Shown here: positions 1 through 8,092 of the stretch, piece by piece
How positions within the stretch are numbered: the stretch's first letter is position 1
Layout: the number at the start of each line of letters is the position of its first letter
DNA from: Faecalibacterium sp.
GTDB taxonomy: Bacteria > Bacillota > Clostridia > Oscillospirales > Ruminococcaceae
DNA: 64,000 nucleotides
Assembly: GCA_029264955.1 (NCBI GenBank)
Contig: JARHYC010000020.1
Location: 62,001 to 126,000, forward strand
Reading direction: 5' to 3'
Translations under genes and position numbers: made by a program
The notes under the pieces: generated by a model
The model's database searches: none
What the model was told of the DNA's origin: nothing
Seen by the model: only the letters and a program-made list of their open reading frames with translations

Positions 1-824
1 TTATATGCCACCAGCGTCATATTGCCCGGCTGTGCGGGCACGCCGTGGGTTATAATATCTGCGCCCAGATTGCGGATTGCGGTAGGGGTCAAGTCGTCCG
101 GGTCTACCGACATACCGCCGGTGAAAATCAGAATATCTGCGCCCTCGTCCAGATATTTCTGACCTGCAGCGGTAATCATATCCAAATCGTCGTCACAGAT
201 GGTCACACCCAAAATTTCGCTGGGGTACTGCTTCATCTTGTGGCGCACTACAGGCTCGAACTTATCCTGAATGCGTCCGGTGTAAACTTCCGAACCGGTC
301 ACGACCACACCCACCTTTTTGTGCTGGTAGGGGCGCAGATCCAGCAGCTTCTGATCCTTGCACAGAGCTTCTGCCTGAATGATCTGCTCTTCTTGGGTCA
401 CCAGCGGGACAATGCGCATGGATGCCAGCCGGTCGCCTGCTTCTACCGGGAAATGATCCGGCAGGGTACAAATGGTAATATCACCAATGGAGTTGATCTG
501 GTGCAAAAGGGCAGTATTCACACGGAACATACCGCGGGTATCTGCCATCAGCAGAACCTTGCCCTCTGCGGGACCGTTGTAGTGTGCGCCTTCCACAGGA
601 GCCATCGCAGCCATACGGCGCGCGCAATCCTCCTCGTGGATTTCGCCGGCATTTTCTTCCCAGACAAACACCGTGCGTTTGCCGATGTCCAGCAGCTTGG
701 GAATGTCTTCTTTTTGAATCACATGACCGCGCTTAAAAGCTGCCCCCTTAAACCCATCATACATCGCTGTGATATCGTGGCACAGTTCCATGCCCACAGC
801 ATCTTCTACCTTGACTTTTTTCAT
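1..824 (-). CDS. Molybdopterin-binding protein, MoCF/MogA-type domain (3' end beyond window)
   Basis: The reading frame starts at ATG 824-822 and runs off the left edge, so the C-terminus is missing. The start overlaps the moeA stop as ATGA, so the two are translationally coupled. The N-terminal half (MKKVKVEDAVGMELCHDITA) is typical of clostridial molybdopterin-binding proteins that follow moeA. The C-terminal half has the MogA/MoaB-type fold signature: VGVVVTGSEVYTGRI, then DILIFTGGMSVDPDD and GVPAQPGNM. The family binds molybdopterin or its adenylylated form during cofactor assembly or sorting. Its exact step is not clear from sequence. It is the last visible gene of the modB-modC-moeA run, and more molybdenum genes may follow outside the window. 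Confidence 0.85.
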   Translation of the reverse strand, partial: MKKVKVEDAVGMELCHDITAMYDGFKGAAFKRGHVIQKEDIPKLLDIGKRTVFVWEENAGEIHEEDCARRMAAMAPVEGAHYNGPAEGKVLLMADTRGMFRVNTALLHQINSIGDITICTLPDHFPVEAGDRLASMRIVPLVTQEEQIIQAEALCKDQKLLDLRPYQHKKVGVVVTGSEVYTGRIQDKFEPVVRHKMKQYPSEILGVTICDDDLDMITAAGQKYLDEGADILIFTGGMSVDPDDLTPTAIRNLGADIITHGVPAQPGNMTLVAY

Positions 825-2032
825 AACAGAAATCCTTTCAGCGTTGTATCTTTTGGGACGGGGCCACTGCCCGCCGGGACGATTGCCATTACATTGCAGT
901 TAATTGTACTGCTCAAAATCACGTTGCCCTGATCCTGCGGCAGATGCATCCGCACAGTGCCATCCGACAAATCCAGCCGACCGCGCAGCAGGCGGGTCTG
1001 GGGGCTCTTTTTGCGGAAATCCTCGTTCAGGGTCACATTGATTTCCCGATAGCCGGGCCGGCGATAGCCAGCCATCTTGCGCAAAGCGGGCAATGCCACC
1101 GCATAGAAATTGGTCATGGAGGAAGCGGGATTACCGGACAAGCCGCAAACCGCTTTGCCATCCTTTACACCGTAAGCGCAAGCCATACCGGGCTTGAGCG
1201 CCACACCTCGGAACAAAATTTCAATACCTGCGCGCTCCATTGCGTCCGGCGTCAAATCATAATCGCCCACCGAAACGCCGCCAGTAGAAATCACCGCATC
1301 ACAACATTCCAATCCCTGACGGAAACGTGCTGCGATTTTCTCCACATCGTCGCCTGCCAGGCCCAGATAAACCGGTTCAAAACCAGCATGACGCAATGCA
1401 GTTTCTAAGGTATGGCGGTTGGAGTTGCGAATCTTACCGGGCCGCAGTGCTTCCTCTGCTTCAATCACTTCGTTACCAGTGGAAAGAATCCCCACCCGCA
1501 AGGTGCGATACACCAAAGGCTGGGTTACGCCCTGCGAAGCCAAAGTACCCGCCGTACCTGCATCAATCACATCGCCCCTTTGTGCCAGCACTTTACCGAT
1601 TTGTACATCTTCTCCCGTGCGGACGATATTCGCACCGGATTTATAGGTACGCAGCAGTGTGACCTGCTGGGCATCAAAGCGTGTGTCTTCATATTTACAT
1701 ACTACATCCGCCCCCTGCGGAATCGGCGCCCCCGTCAGAATCTTTGCCGCAGTACCCGCTGTAACTGTTTTGGTGGGAACCGCACCTGCGGGTACTTCCT
1801 CTAAAATCGTCAGCGTGACCGGATTTTCTGCCGAAGCCTGTACCGAATCCTCCGCACGGAAAGCATATCCATCATAAGGGGAACGGTCGAATGGGGGAAT
1901 ATTTTCTGCTGCCGTCAAATCGTTCGCCAAAATGCGTCCGCCGCACTGGTCAATCGCAACCAGTTCTGTGTTCACTACCGAAACCCGGTCCATTAGCAGC
2001 GTTTGCGCCGCCTTAAAATCCAGATGACTCAT
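821..2032 (-). CDS. moeA: Molybdopterin molybdenumtransferase MoeA
   Basis: This 403-residue protein inserts molybdate into adenylylated molybdopterin, the last general step of molybdenum cofactor synthesis in the cytoplasm. The family signatures are in order: PPFDRSPYDGYAF near residue 45, TGAPIPQGADVV, GILSTGNEVIE with PGKIRNSN, the MogA-like loop STGGVSVGDYD, LKPGMA and GLSGNPASS. A C-terminal domain IV follows. I chose the ATG at 2032 because AAAGGAG lies 8 bases upstream; the frame also stays open into modC. The stop overlaps the next start (ATGA), and modC ends only 5 bases upstream of this start, so the genes form one operon. The length is normal for MoeA. Confidence 0.93.
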   Translation of the reverse strand: MSHLDFKAAQTLLMDRVSVVNTELVAIDQCGGRILANDLTAAENIPPFDRSPYDGYAFRAEDSVQASAENPVTLTILEEVPAGAVPTKTVTAGTAAKILTGAPIPQGADVVCKYEDTRFDAQQVTLLRTYKSGANIVRTGEDVQIGKVLAQRGDVIDAGTAGTLASQGVTQPLVYRTLRVGILSTGNEVIEAEEALRPGKIRNSNRHTLETALRHAGFEPVYLGLAGDDVEKIAARFRQGLECCDAVISTGGVSVGDYDLTPDAMERAGIEILFRGVALKPGMACAYGVKDGKAVCGLSGNPASSMTNFYAVALPALRKMAGYRRPGYREINVTLNEDFRKKSPQTRLLRGRLDLSDGTVRMHLPQDQGNVILSSTINCNVMAIVPAGSGPVPKDTTLKGFLL

Positions 2033-2037
2033 ACTTC

Positions 2038-3066
2038 TCACTCCTTTAACCACTGGAGCCGTGCCGCCGGCAAACAAATCCGCTGGTTTTCGCCACGCAG
2101 CTTGCTCCACTCGTCTTTATCTACTTCCCAAATCAGGGGGGCAGTATTTTCTACACCGCAAGGGCGCAGCATCAATGTCACCGAGAAGGGATTCTCAATT
2201 TCTTCTGTTACCTGACACAGAAAACTATTGTCGCCATCACCGGATACAATATCTTGCGCCCGAATGCCGACAAATGCGCAGTTCGCCGCATCTACTGTCA
2301 GTTCCAAGCCCCAATCCTGCGCCCGAATCCGATTTTCACCCAAAGGCTGCACCCGGGAAATATTCCGGCAGCCCGTCAGAAGGGCACCGTTGCGGGTCTG
2401 GGGCTGGGTAAAGATTTCTTTTTTCGTGCCGATGGATTCCACATGGCCTGCCGCCATCACAGCTACGCGCTGAGAAAGGCGGTACACTTCATCCTGACTA
2501 TGAGAAACCATCACAACGGGTTTGCCAAAGCCCTGCACGATATTGCGCACCTCATCTTCCATCTGAAAGCGTAGGTGGCTGTCCAGTGCAGAAAACGGCT
2601 CATCCAGTAAAAGCACTTCTGGCTCATTGACCAAAATGCGTGCCAATGCTGTACGCTGCTGCTGACCGCCGGATAGCTGATGTGGATGCAGCTTTTCTAA
2701 GCCATCCAGACGCATCCTGCGAATCATCTCTGCCGCAATCGGTTTGGCTTGTGCCTTGCACCGAACGCCTGCCGCAATGTTCTGTTCCACTGTCATATTG
2801 GGAAACAGCGCATATTGCTGGAATAAATATCCAACCCGCCGCTTTTGGGGCGGCAGATTGATGTGCTTTTCCGAGTCGAATAAGGTTACACCGTCCAGCA
2901 TGATGCGCCCCCGGTCCGGCTTACAGATACCGGCAATACATTTCAGGGTCATGCTTTTTCCGCAGCCAGAAGCACCCAGTAACGCCAGTACTCCGCCGTC
3001 ACTTTCAAAAGCAACCTTTAGATGAAAATCGCCCAGATCTTTTTGAATGTCTACCGTAAGGGACAT
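2038..3066 (-). CDS. modC: Molybdate ABC transporter ATP-binding protein ModC
   Basis: The 342-residue ATPase should power molybdate uptake together with ModB. It has Walker A GASGCGKS near residue 32, the ABC signature LSGGQQQR, Walker B VLLLDEP followed by the D-loop FSALD, and the switch histidine in MVSHSQDE. The region after about residue 230 is a regulatory extension like the MOP/TOBE segment of ModC proteins, but it is weakly conserved to my eye. The ATG overlaps the modB stop by one base (TGATG). ModC and tungstate or sulfate transporter ATPases look alike; the neighbours moeA and modB favour molybdate (or tungstate). Confidence 0.9.
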   Translation of the reverse strand: MSLTVDIQKDLGDFHLKVAFESDGGVLALLGASGCGKSMTLKCIAGICKPDRGRIMLDGVTLFDSEKHINLPPQKRRVGYLFQQYALFPNMTVEQNIAAGVRCKAQAKPIAAEMIRRMRLDGLEKLHPHQLSGGQQQRTALARILVNEPEVLLLDEPFSALDSHLRFQMEDEVRNIVQGFGKPVVMVSHSQDEVYRLSQRVAVMAAGHVESIGTKKEIFTQPQTRNGALLTGCRNISRVQPLGENRIRAQDWGLELTVDAANCAFVGIRAQDIVSGDGDNSFLCQVTEEIENPFSVTLMLRPCGVENTAPLIWEVDKDEWSKLRGENQRICLPAARLQWLKE

Positions 3067-3740
3067 CAGGCAGACCTCCCTTGCGTCGTTTTCTTTTTCT
3101 CCAGCATATTCACAGCCAGCAGCACAACTGCCGAGATTACCATGTTAATCATGACCCAGCGGAACGCCAGTGCATCATTATTGGTACGCCACAGCTGATA
3201 CACGGTAGTGGAAATGGTTGCGGTACGTCCCGGCGTATAACCGGCAATCATGCTGGTTGCACCATACTCGCCAAGCGCACGGGCGAATGCCAGTACTGTA
3301 CCCGCAATGATACCCTGCTTGCAGGCAGGCATCCGAATCCGCCAAAAGATGTAAGTATTGGACAGACCCAGTGTCTGCCCGGAATATGCCAGCGTTTCGT
3401 CAAAGGCTTCAAAAGCCCCCCGCGCCGTACGGTACATCAAAGGGAAAATGACCACTACAGTTGCAAAAATTGCAGACCACCAGGTCATAGTCAGGCGCAA
3501 GTCGAAATGCGCCAGCATCCAGGCACCCACGATTCGTTTAGGGCCTAAAATGCGCAGCAGCAGATAACCCACAACCGTAGGCGGCAAAACCAGCGGCATA
3601 GTCAGAATCACATCCAGGCTGCCCTTTACCAGCCGGGGCGCTTTCGCAATGGTATATGCGGCGAAAATCCCCACAAAAAACACAATGATGGTGCTGATTC
3701 CCGCAATGCGCAGCGAGTTCCACAGGGGATACCAATCCAA
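3066..3740 (-). CDS. modB: Molybdate ABC transporter permease ModB
   Basis: This 224-residue protein has about five hydrophobic segments and the binding-protein-dependent transport signature region around FARALGEYGATSMIAGYTPGRT, where the EAA loop contacts ModC. It is the membrane channel for molybdate. Translation most likely starts at TTG 3740, since AAGGG lies 7 bases upstream and no ATG fits better. It is the first gene of the molybdenum operon and sits about 95 bases downstream of an intrinsic terminator in its own leader. No modA gene for the substrate-binding lipoprotein is found upstream or downstream in the window, which is unusual for a mod operon. Confidence 0.88.
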   Translation of the reverse strand: MDWYPLWNSLRIAGISTIIVFFVGIFAAYTIAKAPRLVKGSLDVILTMPLVLPPTVVGYLLLRILGPKRIVGAWMLAHFDLRLTMTWWSAIFATVVVIFPLMYRTARGAFEAFDETLAYSGQTLGLSNTYIFWRIRMPACKQGIIAGTVLAFARALGEYGATSMIAGYTPGRTATISTTVYQLWRTNNDALAFRWVMINMVISAVVLLAVNMLEKKKTTQGRSA

Positions 3741-3835
3741 ACGCCAACCCTTCTTTCCTCACAAAATGGAAGACCTCACTTCTTCCGCATCTGTTGCAGG
3801 CTGTGGCAATCCGGAATTGGCAACTGCAACTTTGC

Positions 3836-3868
3836 CAAAAAGAAAAGCCCGCCTTGTGCAAGACGGAC
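3836..3868 (-). terminator. Intrinsic terminator inside the modB leader (attenuator)
   Basis: On the minus strand a 9-bp stem (GTCCGTCTT pairing with AAGGCGGGC, two G-U pairs) closes a 4-base loop and is followed by TTTTCTTTTT. It lies between the predicted promoter at 4018-4046 and modB, with no gene in between, so it would stop transcription before modB unless antiterminated. Confidence 0.75.
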
Positions 3869-4011
3869 AATACAATCACATTGCAGAACGAATCTGCAGC
3901 CGTATCCTTTTCCGTCTTCTTTTCATAATGGAAGGCTTTGCTGTTTCCGGCAAAACCCAGCAACGTTCGGCAGCCATAACCAAATGTCGTAGGTGTGCCG
4001 ACTCGAAGACA
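3869..4011 (-). promoter_or_regulatory. Structured 5' leader of the molybdenum operon, candidate Moco-type riboswitch
   Basis: The untranslated leader begins at a predicted start near 4011. Visible hairpins are TCGGCA/TGCCGA (3996-4001 with 3967-3972) and TTGCTG/CAGCAA (3958-3963 with 3938-3943). Just after the second hairpin come GCCTTCC and, 11 bases on, GGAAAAGG, an order resembling the hairpin-GCCUCC-GGAAAGG run I recall from the E. coli moaA Moco RNA. An intrinsic terminator follows. Moco RNAs are known in front of mod and moe genes. The structured leader is directly seen; its assignment to the Moco class is inference and needs a covariance-model search. Confidence 0.45.
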
Positions 4012-4017
4012 ACATTT

Positions 4018-4046
4018 ATTGTTTCAAATTTATCATAAATTGTCAA
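4018..4046 (-). promoter_or_regulatory. modB: Promoter of the modB-modC-moeA operon
   Basis: A perfect -35 TTGACA (4041-4046) is followed by a 17-base spacer and AACAAT (4018-4023), four of six matches to TATAAT. It lies between the terminator at 4105-4137 and the structured leader. Confidence 0.65.
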
Positions 4047-4104
4047 CTCTTTTCCTTTACGATTTTCCTTTTTCTGACAAAAAACGCAGCGCTTCCGAAA
4101 ATAC

Positions 4105-4137
4105 AAAAAACCTGGCATTATAAAACACCAGGTTTTT
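4105..4137. terminator. Bidirectional terminator downstream of the polytopic membrane protein gene
   Basis: AACCTGG pairs with CCAGGTT around a 12-base loop, with A and T runs on the two sides. It ends the minus-strand gene at 4178 and separates it from the molybdenum operon promoter. Confidence 0.75.
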
Positions 4138-4177
4138 CAAACTATGCTATTTTATTGGGGGGAACTCCCTCAGTGTA

Positions 4178-6250
4178 TCAAGACAAGAAATAAATCGCAA
4201 CGTCCTCATTTTCATAATCGGCAGTCAATCCGCTGGGCGGATTGCCCGGCCATGCTTTGGCATACACCAGACAGGTCACGCCTTCCTGCTGTGCAAGACT
4301 GCGAATGGCGTCTTCGCTTGCGTCTGCATCAAAAAAGGTTTTATTTACTTCACATTTATGGTCAACCACCTTTTGGTCCACGCCCATATTGGTTACCGCA
4401 TATGTCCAGCCTTCCATATACGCCTGTACACCGGATAGCCCACTGTAACAGTTGCTGATGCCGTCATTTCCATATGGATCTCCGCCTGTGCGATTGGTTG
4501 CAAAAACAGTTTCCGCCGATGCGTGTTCTTTCAGGTACAGCATTGCTTCTTCATCACTGGCTGTCACACAGCCTGTGGAAGCCGTATTTTCCATTAAGTT
4601 CATAGTCTGCTGCAATACAAAAATTCCCTCAGTGGAATAAACCGCAATCATATAACAGGCTGTAATTACAGAAATACCCAGACAAATCCAAATCGGCCAG
4701 GTAAAGTACAGTTTCTTTTTCAGAATGGGCAGCTGTTCCACTGCCAGCAAGGTGATGACAATGATACTCAACAGCGCAAAATACACCTGACTGGAGCTGC
4801 TGTGGTAGAACAAGTGATACGCCATAAAACCGCCCACTACAACACCGTTGCAGAGGATGCGCGTGGGGTCCAGCTGGAACAGATGTCGGATCGAGTGTGG
4901 CAGCGAAGTAATCCAAAGAGAAAACTGGAAGGGTACCATACAGAATGCATTCACTACTGCAATCAAAGCCAGCCACACATAACCGGAAATCGGCAGCATG
5001 ACGCACAGCTTATCGGTAAACGGGCTCAAGACTCGGTAAGTCACGCTGTTCTGCACAGCAAAAATGGTAAACTGCATACTGTTATTGGCACCTGCCGCAA
5101 ACAGGAACTGATAGATTCCGATAAAAATGGCTACTACGCCTACCAGTGTAAAAATCGCTTTGCCGTAGTTCGGTTTCTGGAACAACAGCACCAGCAGCAT
5201 GGTAATCACAAAGGCGCACAAAATAATGGCCGCCTGTGGACCTTTGCTGAAGGTCAGCACAAAAAATGCGGCAAGCAGCGACAAAAGATACATTCCGTTG
5301 ACCGCAAACTTTTTCCGAGCAATCACCGTAAACAAGCTCAAAAACACGCAGATATAAATGAGTGCCGTTGCCTGTGCATTGATATTGGTTACAAGATGTT
5401 TCAACATCGTATTGGAAAAGATGCTGTTGCCTTCATTCGCAACCGCCCACATGGATGCGCACTGGCACAAAAACAGCACACAAACCATCGCATGGGTCAT
5501 TTTTTCTTTTTTCTCTCCGTAATAACACCTGCCTAAGCTGCACAGCGCTACCAATTCCGCTGCCAAAAAGAGCGGACCGGAAAAGAATACTGTAATATCA
5601 TAAGTGCTAGCACCGCTGATCAGATGCAGTGCCGCTGTTAAAAGCTCGGTAAAATAATGATAGGAGAACCGCACGTTTTCAAAGCGGATATCCTCTGCGG
5701 GAAATGCTGTACTCAACGCACTGGAATTTCCCACATTCCAAAGCATATCGCGGCTCAAATCTGCTGCTCCAGCCGTCATCGGGTGTGGATTGGGTGCGCT
5801 CATGGTCAGTGCAAAAAACAGACACAGCAGCGCCCACAGCACGACGCCATTTTCCCACACTTCCAATCTTGGCTTTTCTTTTTTTCTGACGCACAGAACC
5901 AGATACACCAGCGAAACAGCAAGTGGAACGATACGCAGCAGCCAAACAATATGCAGCCGCACTGACAGGCAATGGATCAGCGTAAGAAATCCCGTACCAT
6001 ACAACAGCACCAGCGAATCATGCAGCCGGGTATCCCGTATTCCGCTCCAGTCTGCAAATGCCATGCCAGGTATGACAACATAGAAAAGTGCAGCCAAAAA
6101 GAATACCGCCATCGAAAGCATATTTGCACCGCTTACAAAAGTAATAAATAGGTAACCCAATACGGAAACACAAACAGCAGCCGCTTTCACAATCCGTTTC
6201 AGATCCCAATTCTCTTTTAATCGTTCCACCGCCATAGACATCCTACCCAT
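4178..6250 (-). CDS. Large polytopic membrane protein with extracytoplasmic C-terminal domain, GT-C-like
   Basis: The product is about 690 residues with many (12 or more) hydrophobic segments over roughly residues 25-545, followed by a soluble tail of about 140 residues beginning near STGCVTASDEEAMLYLKEHA. This layout, many membrane helices and then a soluble C-terminal domain, resembles GT-C fold glycosyltransferases and related membrane proteins of Gram-positive envelope biogenesis, but I cannot name the family or substrate. The frame opens at 6250 (ATG). A better ribosome site precedes the ATG at 6235 (AGG six bases upstream), so the true start may be five codons later. A terminator follows the gene. 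It has no evident functional partner beside it. Confidence 0.6.
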   Translation of the reverse strand: MGRMSMAVERLKENWDLKRIVKAAAVCVSVLGYLFITFVSGANMLSMAVFFLAALFYVVIPGMAFADWSGIRDTRLHDSLVLLYGTGFLTLIHCLSVRLHIVWLLRIVPLAVSLVYLVLCVRKKEKPRLEVWENGVVLWALLCLFFALTMSAPNPHPMTAGAADLSRDMLWNVGNSSALSTAFPAEDIRFENVRFSYHYFTELLTAALHLISGASTYDITVFFSGPLFLAAELVALCSLGRCYYGEKKEKMTHAMVCVLFLCQCASMWAVANEGNSIFSNTMLKHLVTNINAQATALIYICVFLSLFTVIARKKFAVNGMYLLSLLAAFFVLTFSKGPQAAIILCAFVITMLLVLLFQKPNYGKAIFTLVGVVAIFIGIYQFLFAAGANNSMQFTIFAVQNSVTYRVLSPFTDKLCVMLPISGYVWLALIAVVNAFCMVPFQFSLWITSLPHSIRHLFQLDPTRILCNGVVVGGFMAYHLFYHSSSSQVYFALLSIIVITLLAVEQLPILKKKLYFTWPIWICLGISVITACYMIAVYSTEGIFVLQQTMNLMENTASTGCVTASDEEAMLYLKEHASAETVFATNRTGGDPYGNDGISNCYSGLSGVQAYMEGWTYAVTNMGVDQKVVDHKCEVNKTFFDADASEDAIRSLAQQEGVTCLVYAKAWPGNPPSGLTADYENEDVAIYFLS

Positions 6251-6363
6251 TTACCCCGATTGATTTTTCTTGCCTGCTTTTCTGCCGCAAAGCTGAAACA
6301 GGCCACGACCGCAAGCAAAAAACCACCGGGCCCCTCCGATGGTCTGCTCTGCATGTTACACAA

Positions 6364-6403
6364 CAAAAAAGCCGGACAAATTCCAAAACAGAATTCGTTC
6401 GGC
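6364..6403 (-). terminator. Terminator of tRNA-Val
   Basis: Thirteen-position stem (one mismatch) GCCGAACGAATTC with GAATTTGTCCGGC, then TTTTTT on the minus strand, 11 bases past the tRNA 3' end. Confidence 0.8.
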
Positions 6404-6413
6404 TTTTCTTTTA

Positions 6414-6490
6414 TGGTGGAGAATTAGGGATTCGAACCCCAGACCCCTTGCGTGTGATGCAAATGCTCTAACCAGCTGAGCTAATCCTCC
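6414..6490 (-). tRNA. tRNA-Val (anticodon CAC)
   Basis: The cloverleaf folds fully: acceptor GGAGGAT with ATTCTCC, D stem GCTC/GAGC, anticodon stem TTTGC/GCAAG with loop ATCACAC giving anticodon CAC (reads GUG), T stem TGGGG/CCCTA with loop TTCGAAT. Discriminator A and CCA are encoded. It has its own promoter and terminator. Confidence 0.95.
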
Positions 6491-6506
6491 ATTTGGGAAC
6501 AGAAAT

Positions 6507-6535
6507 ATTATACCACCGCACACAAAGGATTGCAA
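6507..6535 (-). promoter_or_regulatory. Promoter of tRNA-Val
   Basis: TTGCAA (6530-6535), 17-base spacer, TATAAT (6507-6512), placed 17 bases upstream of the tRNA 5' end. Confidence 0.85.
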
Positions 6536-6568
6536 GTCCCTTTTTCCAAAAAGCCACCTGGATAAGCA

Positions 6569-6602
6569 ACAAAACGGCCCCCGCAAAATTGCGGGAGCCG
6601 TT
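6569..6602 (-). terminator. Terminator of the rnf operon
   Basis: On the minus strand ACGGCTCCCGC pairs with GCGGGGGCCGT across a short AATTTT loop, followed by TTTTGTT. It lies 30 bases after the rnfB stop. Confidence 0.85.
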
Positions 6603-6630
6603 CTTATCCTATTTTATGCTGCGGAGCAAA

Positions 6631-7434
6631 TCAGCGCTCGGTAGCAACGGGGAAGTCGATGATCTTCTTGGGGCACTTTGCCACACAGATACCACAGCCG
6701 GTGCACTTATCGTAATCGATGCGTGCGACCATGTCGACAACCTTGATTGCCTCTTCGGGGCAGGAGCGCTCACAAATACCACAAGCGATGCAAGCGGTAT
6801 TGCACTCCTTCATAGCGACAGCGCCCTTCTCGTGGTTGGAGCAGCTGACCATCGGCTGATTCAACATGGTGGACAGGAAAATCACGCTCTTGGGGCAAGC
6901 GTCCTTGCAGGCACCACAACCGGTGCACTTGTCGGGATCCACAGATGCAACGCCATCCTTAACGGAAATTGCGCCGAACTGGCAAGCCTTCACACAGTCG
7001 CCCAAGCCCAGGCAAGCATACTGGCAAGCCTTGGGGCCGCCGTACAGCTTGCTTGCAGCAGCACAGGTCTGCACGCCAGCGTAGTCGAACTTGGTCTTGC
7101 AGTTTTCGCTGGTGCCTTGGCAGCCAACGTAAGCGCGCTTTGCCTTTACATCGCCGCCATCGACGCCCATGATTGCAGCAACAGCCTTTGCACATTCTGC
7201 ACCACCGGGTGCGCACTTATCGCAAGGGATGCCTTCCTCAACGACAGCCTTTGCGTAGTCTGCACAGCCTGCATAACCGCAGCCGCCGCAGTTTGCACCA
7301 GCCAGAACATCGGTAACTTCAGCAATGCGGGGATCCTCATACACGGACATATACTTAGCCGCTACAACCAGAATCACAGCACCCAAAATGCCAATCAGGG
7401 TCACGAGAATAATTGCAAAAACAATACCATTCAT
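6631..7434 (-). CDS. rnfB: Rnf complex electron-transfer subunit RnfB (iron-sulfur)
   Basis: RnfB (267 residues) receives electrons from reduced ferredoxin and feeds the Rnf ion pump. An N-terminal membrane helix (GIVFAIILVTLIGILGAVIL) is followed by the GANCGGCGYAGC cluster motif, and then a long run of ferredoxin-type clusters: CQYACLGLGDCVKAC, CTGCGACKDAC, CIACGICERSC and CTGCGICVAKC. The start at 7434 is chosen because AAGGGAGGG lies 9 bases upstream; an in-frame upstream extension would overlap rnfA. It is the last gene of rnfCDGEAB and is followed by a terminator. The high number of clusters fits clostridial RnfB. Confidence 0.95.
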   Translation of the reverse strand: MNGIVFAIILVTLIGILGAVILVVAAKYMSVYEDPRIAEVTDVLAGANCGGCGYAGCADYAKAVVEEGIPCDKCAPGGAECAKAVAAIMGVDGGDVKAKRAYVGCQGTSENCKTKFDYAGVQTCAAASKLYGGPKACQYACLGLGDCVKACQFGAISVKDGVASVDPDKCTGCGACKDACPKSVIFLSTMLNQPMVSCSNHEKGAVAMKECNTACIACGICERSCPEEAIKVVDMVARIDYDKCTGCGICVAKCPKKIIDFPVATER

Positions 7435-7450
7435 AGTCTCAGACCCTCCC

Positions 7451-8086
7451 TTAAACAACACCAAACAGGTTTTCGACCAGACCGCCGAAGCCCATGAAGC
7501 TCATGCTGGTGATTGCAGCAGCTACCAGCGTAATGGGCAGACCCTGGAAGCAAACCGGGGGATTTGCCAACTCAACGCGCTTACGCACGCCGCTGAACAG
7601 AGTCATAGCCAGCAGGAAGCCCAGACCTGCACCTACTGCACAAGCCATAGCCTCAGCAAAAGCAACGCCAAAACCATAGGTAGCTACGTCAGCTGCGTAG
7701 TTATCCACGTTCAGAACCGTAACACCCAGAACAGCACAGTTGGTGGTGATCAGGGGCAGGTAAACGCCCAGGCTCTTGTACAGCGGGGGCATATACTTCT
7801 TCATCACGATCTCGATCAGCTGAACCAGCACTGCGATGATCAGGATGAAAACGATGGTCTGCAGGTACTCCAGACCGTAAGCATTCAGAACATAGATCTG
7901 GATGGGGAAGGTAACAGCAGTGGCGATGCTCATGACAAAGATAACTGCCAGAGACATACCTACAGCAGAGTTCAGCTTTTTGGAAACGCCCAGGAAGGGG
8001 CAAATGCCCAAAAACTTCACCAGAACGTAGTTGTTGACCAGGATCATGCTGAAAACGATCGAGGCGAGTTTAATACCCAGATTCAT
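7451..8086 (-). CDS. rnfA: Rnf complex membrane subunit RnfA
   Basis: A 211-residue, six-helix membrane protein of the RnfA/NqrE family. Typical segments are NNYVLVKFLGICPFLGVS near the N-terminus and PLITTNCAVLGVTVLN in the middle; the conserved Cys in each (FLGICPFLG, TTNCAVLG) is of the kind that holds the membrane-embedded iron-sulfur centre between RnfA and RnfE. It lies six bases downstream of rnfE and 16 bases upstream of the rnfB start, so it is co-transcribed. Confidence 0.95.
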   Translation of the reverse strand: MNLGIKLASIVFSMILVNNYVLVKFLGICPFLGVSKKLNSAVGMSLAVIFVMSIATAVTFPIQIYVLNAYGLEYLQTIVFILIIAVLVQLIEIVMKKYMPPLYKSLGVYLPLITTNCAVLGVTVLNVDNYAADVATYGFGVAFAEAMACAVGAGLGFLLAMTLFSGVRKRVELANPPVCFQGLPITLVAAAITSMSFMGFGGLVENLFGVV

Positions 8087-8092
8087 TTACAA

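Noticed and set aside
6414-6490. tRNA-Val as an integration site for a mobile element
   Set aside because: No integrase, direct repeat or foreign gene lies next to it; its neighbours are ordinary genes with own signals. The same holds for tRNA-Ser at 53647-53735.
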